From contig OZ025782.1 in assembly GCA_964019425.1 (NCBI GenBank), forward strand, positions 62,001 to 126,000: a stretch of 64,000 nt of DNA, read 5' to 3'. Shown here piece by piece: positions 52,526-61,305 of this stretch; the stretch's first letter is position 1; every line of letters starts with the position of its first letter. This stretch comes from Flectonema sp. DT1601. Its lineage: Eukaryota; Euglenozoa; Diplonemea; Diplonemida; Diplonemidae. The notes under the pieces were generated by a model that searched no databases, was not told where the DNA came from, and saw nothing but the letters and a program-made list of their open reading frames with translations. The translations under genes were made by a program, and so were the position numbers.

Positions 52526-54511
52526 CAAACCCATCCCAACTTCAGGTTATCAAATTAATGAACTTAAAATGAAATTAAAAAAGAGTTGTTTGTAAACAAA
52601 AACAACTGGCTAGTTGCTAACCGTTTTTTGTAACAATAAACTGGAAGGTAGTTATCGTCTCACCCTAGCAAAAGAGTTTTTCCTTTTCCTTTTTATTTTC
52701 CTTTTTTTTTTTTCTTACATCGACTACTTCCATAAGTAATGTTTGTACTAATTTAATAAAAAATTATTAAGCAAGCTTGGTACTTTGTAAGGGCTGGGAA
52801 GAAAAAGCAGTCAGTTCGTCTTACAAAACCATATTAACCCAATCACAGAGACTATGCATTCGTAGTTTTGGCTGGAAGTATTGCTCATCTATGTTGCTCA
52901 CTTGGTAAACGCACTCCAGCTGACGTAAAGGATCTTACGTCCTCCTGACCATTTTTGACTGATACGAATAAAATCAATAATAAAAAAAAAAAAAAAAAAA
53001 AATAAAAATAAAAAAAACAGACTTAAAAAAAAAAAATTTCGTGGGTGAAGCAGTCACACCACGCTATCAAAAGACTTGCACAACGAGAGTAAGAAAACAA
53101 TTTGTTTCTGATGTCGCAGTTTTTTTTTGTTCTTTTTTTTTGAACCGTTTAGGGGAATGTCTACCCTTGTTCATTGCAGCATGAACTTCCTGCACAAATT
53201 AGTATCTTCCGATAGGTAAAACAGAGAAAAAAAAACTGTTTAAAAAAAAAAAAATTTTAAAAAAAATCGGTCACACGGGTCACACAAGACAACAAGCTTA
53301 AGCAAAATTTTCACCTTGTGTGAAGTGTGGGAAAAAAAAGCAGCTTGCACGGTATGAAGAGAAAGCCTTATTCATCAGTAACAAATAGTTTTCTGTTTTA
53401 GTTTTGCCGACATGACGTACTGTATAACATGAAAACGAGAGGTCCCGTGAATACGACTCTATGAGAAAAATTGTCATTACCTAAACTAATAAAATTTAAA
53501 AAAAAAAAAAAAAAGAATTTCTGTTCTTCTCACACAAATACTAAAGGTGTTTAGTATGACATCACCTTATCCCACAATCGATAAACCTCTTTGGTCAAGT
53601 GAGATATAACAATTAAAATGGGTAATAGTTATGTCATCACCTTACTTCACTCTCTTCAGTCATCCCGCTCATAAATAAGAAGCCTCCTTGTTCAGAGGAG
53701 TTTTTCTCACTAGAAGGGAAATCTCTTAATTACCAATAGCATGCTTGTGTTTGTTTACTTTGTGTTGTTTCACATATCCACTGCAAATCTCCTCATCACA
53801 AAAGCAGATGAAGACGGGTATTAGGTTTCTGAGAGAAACTATAATAAGCATTATCTTTGTGATACAGCGAAAAATCAAGTACTTACTTTAAGCAGGAAAC
53901 TATTGATTTAAAAAAAAAAAAAAAAAAAACTGAATCAGAATCTTTTCAACAACTTGAATACTGACGTGGAATAAAAGGGATTTTAGACATTTGCAACACC
54001 CGCTTGGTCGAATGAGGGTGTCGCAACTTACCAAAACATAATCTTGTGAGTCTTTTCAGTATTAGAAAAGGCGTCTTTTGAGAGAATATGAAATAACAAA
54101 TAAAGGTACGTAAGATCTCAAGCATATGTTTCCTACGATCTGTAGCACTCGTGGCTCGTGGAACACCATTCCAGGTACGATTGAATGAACAACGCAAAAC
54201 AGTTCGATTGAACACAAAAGACAAAAGAAGTAAACCGAAACGAACCTGCTTCGAAAAATAGAAATTTGCTTGACACAAACACACAAACTTCCAGCAAAGC
54301 TACGCTTTTGCTTAATCACTAAACAATATCAGTGGGCTTTTTCAACCGATAATCAATGAGTGGGGGGATTGAACTGCCCGATAACAGAAGCTCTCGGTAA
54401 AAGATCAACTTCTGACCAGGCTTTATATGCTTTCTGTGCGTAGCTTGTGCACCATTGTGGACACGATTGGGAAGCACAGTCACCGTTAGTAAAATACAGG
54501 TGATAAGGTTA

Positions 54512-54642
54512 TTAAAATATGAGTTTATTAGAAGATAGTGCACTAAATCAAAAAAAAATATATTAAAAAAGTTTATAAAAACACATTGATTAGTTAGTAT
54601 ATGAGTTAAAAAGAATAGTGCACTAAATCAAAAAAAATATAT
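54512..54642. repeat. R2 dispersed repeat, tandem dimer
   Basis: Two R2-like units: AATATGAGTTTATTAG...GTGCACTAAATC, then ACACATTGATTAGTTAG...GTGCACTAAATC. The second unit is cut by the left end of the long-TIR element at 54645. Confidence 0.65.
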
Positions 54643-54644
54643 GA

Positions 54645-56046
54645 GAGGATGCCAAAAGTAGGGTACCATTTTGTACCACGGGTAACTGCCGGCCTCTAAA
54701 TCTTGGTCTGAGCACTTTTTTGGCCCACTCTGTATATTAGAAAACTCAATTCCGGGTCTGGGATACAACTTTACTTATCACCAGTTCAAAAATTCTGCAA
54801 TTTTTTAGGGGAAATTGACTGTATTACTGTGTTATGCAGTACACACACAGGGGGCAGGTTTACTTCACATATCAGACTTCTGCAATTAGATGCATTGTTC
54901 TCCGTGGCTGTCGGACTCCATATCCTGGGCAAGCAGACCCATCCCCATCCAGTGAATTTAGAAACTGCATGCCAAAATTAATACGTAAGTTTTGGCACAA
55001 GCAGCGAAGCTAAGAGGACTGATGGACTGATATTGATCATTCGTGTGCATTCTGCACCTACTAACTTACTAATAATGTTGTACACACTTACGTTTTTTAA
55101 GGGGTTACACTGCTACTTGAATCAGAGCTTTCGGATTCAGAACGACGATCTGGACAATTTCGGAGATCATGAGTAAGAGAGCTGCACTGGCTGCATTGGC
55201 GCTTCTTTCTAACAGGCTTCTCGGGGGCACTTTTCCGTTTGCAGGCTCGTTGTTGGATTGTGGGCTCCCTGTCTAACCTTTCAAAGAGGGCTTCTTTTCT
55301 TGCTCGTTTATTCTTCAGGGAATCGATATGCTGGCTGTGCTCTATCTCTTCAGACTTGTTGTTGTCCGCGGTTGTGTCAAGGTGTAGATCCAATAAACTC
55401 TTCTCAGCTCTAGTAAGGGGAAGCTTATCTGATATTTTGGGCTTGTGGTTCAGTAGCAAAATAGCCTTACCTCCATCAAGTGCAAATTGCTGGTTTTCGT
55501 CAGAGAAAGCTGTGATATATATCTGACCTGAAGTATCCTTTCGGTAGGTGGGGATGCTGGTTACGGCTGGGATGCGGAGGTTCTGCACACTCACTTCTTG
55601 CTCTTCAAAGAAGAGGAATACAGGTGTTGTGTCGCTGAGCGTTCGGAGTACGCCTGCCACCTCGGTGAGGGTACGCACCGGTGCCCACTCTCGATGAGGT
55701 CTGGATGACATTTGATATCCTGCCGAAATGCCCGTCACAGTGGCTCTCGTTCTAGAGTATCCTTAATTGTCATTGTTATTTGTGAAGCTGTGATTCAAGC
55801 GAGTGACACTCTCCTACTACTACCTTACAAATTGGTCTCAACTGTGCACACACATCTTACAGTGTAATACAGTCAATTTCCCCTAAAAATTGCAGAATTT
55901 TTGAACTGGTGATAAGTAAAGTTGTATCCCAGACCCGGAATTGAGTTTTCTAATATACAGAGTGGGCCAAAAAAGTGCTCAGACCAAGATTTAGAGGCCG
56001 GCAGTTACCCGTGGTACAAAATAGGCCCTACTTTTGGCACGTCCTC
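54645..56046. mobile_element. 1.4-kb element with 183-bp terminal inverted repeats
   Basis: Left TIR 54645-54827 and right TIR 55864-56046 are near-identical inverted copies; differences cluster at the outermost 25 bp plus one base in a T-run. The tips read GAGGATGCCAAAAGTAGG and GAGGACGTGCCAAAAGTAGG. Each TIR itself contains an inverted tip-like sequence about 90 bp in (GAGTGGGCCAAAAAAGTGC reading outward), as if a small foldback unit ended there. Flanks are TATA-rich, so a TA target duplication is plausible but not provable. CCAAAAGT-type tips resemble the Tc1/mariner superfamily. No DDE domain is seen inside, only one ORF on the minus strand. Confidence 0.82.
55097..55711 (-). CDS. zinc-knuckle ORF inside the long-TIR element
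   Basis: 204 residues starting MSSRPHREWAPVRTL. The first 110 residues are globular (TPVFLFFEEQEVSVQNLRIP, GQIYITAFSDENQQFALDGG) and unrecognised. The rest is charged and ends in a basic patch, a CCHC zinc knuckle (CSQCSSLTHDLRNC, C-x2-C-x4-H-x4-C) and an acidic Ser-rich tail. It is probably a nucleic-acid-binding accessory protein, or the C-terminal remnant of a transposase; zinc knuckles also occur at the ends of MULE-type transposases. It is the only ORF in the element, is uninterrupted and codon-rich, and has CGGCAG just before the ATG. Confidence 0.6.
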   Translation of the reverse strand: MSSRPHREWAPVRTLTEVAGVLRTLSDTTPVFLFFEEQEVSVQNLRIPAVTSIPTYRKDTSGQIYITAFSDENQQFALDGGKAILLLNHKPKISDKLPLTRAEKSLLDLHLDTTADNNKSEEIEHSQHIDSLKNKRARKEALFERLDREPTIQQRACKRKSAPEKPVRKKRQCSQCSSLTHDLRNCPDRRSESESSDSSSSVTP

Positions 56047-56188
56047 ATTATATATATCAGGGTCTTCAGTAACCCATAAAACTAGGGGGGTACAAGCATC
56101 GATTTTACGGAGGTTTTGGGCACTTTCGGTTTTTTTCCGTAGAACAAGTTTTTTGGGCACCCAAATTATGAAAACTGCAACATATTCC

Positions 56189-56224
56189 CCAATCGCAATC
56201 CCCAAAAATGGGGATTGCGATCCA
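56189..56224. other. perfect 12-bp stem hairpin
   Basis: ATCGCAATCCCC (56192-56203) and GGGGATTGCGAT (56210-56221) form a perfect 12-bp stem with a 6-base loop. It lies between the long-TIR element and the LSU rRNA fragment. Confidence 0.75.
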
Positions 56225-56279
56225 AAGAAACAGTTCTTCGGCACTAGAACAAGTCTTTGAAAAATCTCAAAAAGTATGG

Positions 56280-56850
56280 ACCGTGTGCTACCTGAGGGTT
56301 ATAATTACTGTTATGTAACTCACTCATGGGTAGTTTGCTACTAATTTCGGGGGTGAAGGAAAGCTCCCTTTGCTTTCCTTTGAGCTTTTCGAGGCTTTAG
56401 ATGCGAGCGTCAATGCAGAAGTGACATTCCTAAAGTGTCGGTCACACTCTGACTTGCTATGCCGGCCGGGGAAGAAGTTAACCGAACTGATTAGTCTTCT
56501 GCAGAAGGGAACTAATGAGCGACAAACGGGCTTCGGCTCATGACCCCTCGTTTGGAGACTAATCAGTTGGGGAGTTTGGCTGGGCCGGCAAATCTGTTAC
56601 ACATTAACGCAAGTGTCCTAAGGCAAGCTCAGTGAGAACAGAAATTTCACGTAGAGCATAGCTCGATACGCAATCTTCAGTACCTACCCACGGTCGCCTA
56701 ACGATCCTTTGGTCTCGTTTCATGTTCAAGGGATGAAGCTGGAAGTGACAGAAAAATTACCACAGGGATAACTGGCTTGTGGCAGCCAAGCGTTCATAGC
56801 GACGTTGCTTTTTGATCCTTCGTTGTTGACTCTTCCTACTGGAAGCCAAC
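56280..56850 (+). rRNA. fragment of nuclear LSU (28S-type) rRNA, domain V
   Basis: The stretch carries universal large-subunit signatures in the right order: GGGGAGTTTGGCTGGG, AACGCAAGTGTCCTAAGG, GAGAACAGAAAT, CTAACGATCCTTTGG, ACCACAGGGATAACTGGC, GCGTTCATAGCGACG and TTGCTTTTTGATCCTTCG. This is the peptidyl-transferase-centre part of domain V. The 11-bp helix 56487-56497/56556-56566 is perfectly paired. The match stops after CTCTTCCTAC, before the sarcin-ricin loop and the 3' end, and the 5' LSU is absent. It lies on the strand opposite to the genes. It is either a fragment transferred out of the rDNA or one piece of a fragmented LSU rRNA. Confidence 0.88.
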
Positions 56851-57688
56851 AAAAAAACCTTAGATCCTTATTCTTCCACAAATCCTTTCCAACTGTTATC
56901 CCTGCACTTGCTAATTCTGTTTTCCCTAACCACGAGAACAGAGCACCTGTAGCAGTGACCTCTTATCAAGCAAGCTAAGATTATCAAAGAAACCTGATAA
57001 TCCTGAAGGTATACTCGTTGTGAGTAACATTGGCCGACCCATTGCTACAAGGAGGGGTGACTTAGAATCACCACCTGATATCACTTCCAACAGTTCCTTT
57101 ATGGAACTTATTATCCTCTTCGCTTCACTACTTGTCCTGCTCCTGTTACTCCAAATCTGATATGTACCTAAGCTCTCAACAAGAATCCTTCACTACTACT
57201 GACAAGCTCATTTTGGGTGTTTTGAGGGTTCTTAATAGAGTTACAAGGCAAAAGTACCTAATACAGTTAAAAAAAAATGAAATTTTCAAACTGGCGGGCA
57301 GTAAAAAAGGTGCCCACAGGATAGCCTGGCTGGGGGGTTTCTGAAGACCCTCATATATAAAAAAATAAAATAAAATAAAAATATACACATGATTAGTCAG
57401 TTGTGAGCATTGAAATGAGTGACAGACGAGAAGTCCTGTCCTCAGTGTTTAGAAGAAAAAAGATAGAACTTAAGCTTCAAAACGAAGCAAAAAAAGACAG
57501 AAATGCCTCTGTCTGTAAGTACAGGGAGACGACCGAAGAAGATCCACCCAGAGCTAACACAAAGCAGTCTCGTCTGAGACTTCAATAGCAGCAACATGTG
57601 CATTGCAGAATGTCCTTGGGACATAATCTATGAAGCCAGCAGTATTCAATATCTGATATACAGAATCTACACACTATCGTATGCGGGG

Positions 57689-57835
57689 TGAAACTTTAAC
57701 AATGTAAAAACAGTAACAACTTTAAGGTATTAAAAATAAAATTAATATCAAGTACTTGACTGAAAAAATATTTGCAGTTGTTAATCAAAGAAAATGAAAA
57801 TTACATTTAGAAAAAAGAAAACATAAAAAGAAAAA
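57689..57835. repeat. R1 dispersed repeat, third full-length-like copy
   Basis: Begins TGAAACTTTAACAATGTAAA, continues through ATTAATATCAAGTACTTGAC and TTAATCAAAGAAAATG to GAAAACATAAAAAG. It matches 43726-43924 for about 145 bp. It starts after GGGG like the other copies, but no flanking direct repeat is visible here. Confidence 0.75.
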
Positions 57836-58109
57836 AGAGAGAGAGAGAGAAAAGATTATTTGTTTTGCAAACTCAAGAAGGACTAAAAAAAAAAAAAAGT
57901 CCGATCACCCAAGCACATGAAATAACGACGAAATAACGACTAACTAACTAAGACAGGCCTGTGGGACATGTGGGGGGGTCAAAATCATGATAGCAGGAAC
58001 TGTCTTGATGGTAGCTTTCAATCTATACTTTGGAGGATGATATTTTTGACAAGGATGAATATGTTATATTCGGGTTTTTCTGTGGCCACAAGCAAGTTTT
58101 CTGTAAGCC

Positions 58110-58275
58110 ACAAGCAAAAAATTCCGAATTTTTTTTTTTTACAAAAATTACGAGTAAAGTGAGATCCCACACCTGGAATTGACTTTCTTGGGGCAAACTT
58201 CAGACAGCGATTGAGTTGTACATGCCCGCGGTTTACCGTTGACCAGAACGGCACCCTAATTTTCAAGTCCTCTAT
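58110..58275. repeat. diverged solo end of the long-TIR element
   Basis: Aligns with the right TIR (55864-56046) in order: AAAAATTCCGAATTTTT, GAGTAAAGTGAGATCCC, ACACCTGGAATTGACTTTCT, GCGGTTTACCGT, CACCCTAATTTTCAAGTCCTC. Identity is far lower than between the two TIRs of the intact-looking copy, so it marks an older insertion of the same family. Confidence 0.65.
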
Positions 58276-58511
58276 TGCAAAAAAAAAAAAAAAAAAGTAA
58301 AACGAAAACGAAAACGAAAAAACAATACTAACACACATAGGGTATCGACAATAAAAGCTTAAGATGAGCTGACTTTGGCAAACTATAATAAGACACTAAC
58401 CTTTGCATCTCTGATCCTATTGAAGAGATCCTTTATCACAATTCCACTTGTTAGAATATTAATAATTAGAAATTGTAAGACAGTCTCTCTAAAAGAAAAA
58501 CCGGAATTAAG

Positions 58512-60125
58512 GTGTAGTGGCTAATCTTAATCTAAAAAAGTAATTTCGAAATAATGAGTTGAGAACAATGCAAAAAAAAAAGAAAACAGAAGACGAAAAT
58601 GGTACAGGATGCAGGTTCAGTACGAGACAGAGTTCCAATCCGTACCCGCAAACAGGGTTTGGCTTCCCTAAATTAGATAAATAGCATTTAATTTATATCA
58701 GTTCTCAGCTATCAGTGTAAAAGACTCCCAGACAACAAACGCACTTCTTGGATCACACAACTAATTTCTAAACAACGTAGCAGTACCTAACAGTTACTAA
58801 CCACATATCACATACGAGAAGCGACAGTATTTTGCTTAGAAATCAAGTTGCCAATCACAAATAAATGCAAATGTCCTGTTGTCCCAGATGTTGGTTACGG
58901 ATCACCGGAAGGGAGATGACGGTAATGAATAATACCGTGCTTAGAGAACAATAATTTTTCAAAATTAAAACCAAAGAGGACTTTCTTAGTGGAGGATACT
59001 CAAACACATAACCAGTCCAGAACGGCCAAAGCAGAAGTTGTGATTTTAGAGCTTCAGCTGACCCCAAAATTAAGGTGAAGAGAATACAGTAATTTCCATC
59101 AATGAGATTGAGGAGAATTAATTGAGCTGGTTGAAAAACTGTGTAGTGGCTAATCTTAATCTAAAGAGATATTTCGAAATCATAAATGAACAATGCAAAA
59201 AAAAAACAGGAGACGAAAATAGTACAGGATGCAGGTTCAGTACGAGGCAGAGTTCCAATCCGTACCCGCAAACAGGGTTTGGCTTCCCTAAATTAGATAA
59301 ATAGCATTTAATTTATATCAGTTCTCAGCTATCAGTGTAAAAGACTCCCAGACAACAAACGCACTTCTTGGATCGCACAACTAATTTCTAAACAACGTAG
59401 CAGTACCTAACAGTTACTAACCACATATCACATACGAGAAGCGACAGTATTTTGCTTAGAAATCAAGTTGCCAATCACAAATAAATGCAAATGTCCTGTT
59501 GTCCCAGATTTTGGCTACGGATCACCGGAAGGGAGATGACGGTAATGAATAATACCGTGCTTAGAGAACAATAATTTTTCAAAAAGTAATTTAAACCAGA
59601 GAGGACTTTCTTAGTGGAGGATACTCAAACACATAACCAGTCCAGTACTGGGGTTGGAACTTGAGACTCGCGGCCCAAACAGAAGTTGTGATTTTAGAGC
59701 TTCAGCTGACCCCAGAATTAAGGTGAAGAGAATACAGTAATTTTCATCAATGAGATTGAGGAGAATTAATTGAGCTGGTTGAAAAACTGTGTAGTGGCTA
59801 ATCTTAATCTAAAAAAGATATTTCGAAATCATAAATGAACAATGCAAAAAAAAGAAAAACAGGAGACAAGAATGGTACAGGATGCAGGTTCAGTACGAGA
59901 CAGAGTCTTCCGAAACCCAATCTGTAGATAAATAGCACGTTGATTATGTCGGTTCTCAGCTATCAGTGTAGAAGACTCCCAGACAACAAACGCTTCTGGA
60001 TCACACAACTAATTTCTAAACAACGTAGAAGAACCTAAAACGAACTGGGGTCTGGGACCCCCGCGCCCAAGCAGAAATTGTGATTTTATAGCTTCAGCTG
60101 ATTCCAGCTCAGGTTGAAGCAATAA
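58512..60125. repeat. tandem array, three units of ~630-650 bp
   Basis: Units start at 58512, 59141 and 59789 with GTGTAGTGGCTAATCTTAAT (periods 629 and 648 bp). Units 1 and 2 are highly alike. Unit 2 has a ~20-base insertion near 59645, and unit 3 has lost much of its middle and drifts after about 60050. Conserved landmarks include GTACAGGATGCAGGTTCAGT, TCTCAGCTATCAGTGT and GATCACCGGAAGGGAGATGA. No conserved frame crosses the units, so it is satellite-like rather than a gene family. Confidence 0.9.
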
Positions 60126-61305
60126 ATGTAGAAAGTGTGATGACAAATTCAGATTAAAGCCTGATGTTGTCTTCTAAGTCAATCATGGGGGGTTGAAGTG
60201 TGTTGAATGAATTGGTCACGTCCAGGGGACGTATAAAAAAATATCAAAAACAACAAAAAAAAATGAACAAATAATAAAAAAACAACAAAAAAAAAAAAAA
60301 AAAAAACAACAATACTACCATTTAGCAAAATCTGACGCAAAGCCCTTTTGTTAGGGAGCCTGTAACCACAAAATGTGTATCTTTTTTTCAAAAAAAGAAA
60401 AAAACAACAACAACATGGGGTGGGTGTGATAACTAGTAATTTTCTTTACCTAATTTATTATCTATTCATTTTTTTGAGATTTTCGCTATTGGGGTGCCTG
60501 ATAATGTCATTTTCGCTATTCACTAGAAGTTGTATGAACCCATGACATAGAAGCAGGATCACTTTTTGTTTTCCCCCCATTCTTTTTTTTTTGAAACAGA
60601 TAGAATATTGCTATGCAAGAATGTTTTTACACGCTACCTACAAATTCGCCTTAACATAAAGTTGTCTCGCCCTAGTAGTAAACTGGTCTAAACCGATTTA
60701 GGCTTTTGGAGCCTTGAACAAACAAAAAAAAAAGAAAATAAATAAATAAATAAATAAACAAACAAAAAAAAATTGGGCTTTTTTTTTTTTTTGAAAAAAT
60801 AGAAAATTCTCTACCAAGGTTACAAATCTAAATTGAAAATCCGATTTCGCAAAAAAAAAAAAAAAAAAAAAATGAACCATAACTTAAACTACACAGAAAA
60901 AACTGTAATAAAACAATGTTTTATGTTTTGTGCACGAAACCCATGAGCCGACTAAAACTTCGAAATCTGAGGGAGGTTCGTGCTGACATAGCCTATTCTT
61001 ACAATACTCATTACTAAATGAAAAAAAAAATATATATAAATAATAAAAGAAGGACCCGCCTTGAACTTGCGGAATGTAAACTGCACTGGGTACCCCATTG
61101 TGTGAATGCATGACGAACCACAAAGTGTCATCGTGAAAAAGGATAGATGACAAGGAGTAACAATAATATGCAGGAACGACTCCAAATTGAAAATTTCTTT
61201 TTCATTAAAAAAAAAAAGGAAAAAAAAGAAGAAAAAAACGCAGCTGCCTAGAAGTGAACCAACGCGTCTTTAGGGCACTGCAATTATTCGAAGGAAAAAA
61301 CTGGT
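60126..61305. other. spacer, no gene seen
   Basis: AT-rich with A-runs (60285-60305, 60851-60872). Frames are poly-Phe/Lys artefacts. It is the end of the gene-free island. Confidence 0.5.

Larger units (their letters stand above)
50464..54511. other. gene-free spacer with R1, R4 and R5 repeats
   Basis: No gene or RNA is recognised in about 4 kb. A-runs (near 52980-53001, 53497-53514 and 53910-53929), G-rich patches (51131-51160) and dispersed repeats occupy it. The minus frame at 53946-54284 has no recognisable domain. Confidence 0.55.
56851..58511. other. spacer with R1 copy and long-TIR relic
   Basis: No confident gene. An open plus-strand frame at 56930-57160 ends in a hydrophobic tail (MELIILFASLLVLLLLLQI) but has no good start. 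The R1 copy and TIR relic are listed separately. The frame at 57403-57588 is unsupported. Confidence 0.5.

Noticed and set aside
57403-57588. 61-codon charged plus-strand frame
   Set aside because: No homology signal and no context; it lies in repeat-rich spacer between an rRNA fragment and an R1 copy.
46301-61305. LINE, LTR or virus-derived coding remnants in the gene-free island
   Set aside because: I looked for reverse transcriptase, integrase and capsid-like motifs on both strands and saw none; the recognisable mobile elements here are DNA transposons and short repeats.
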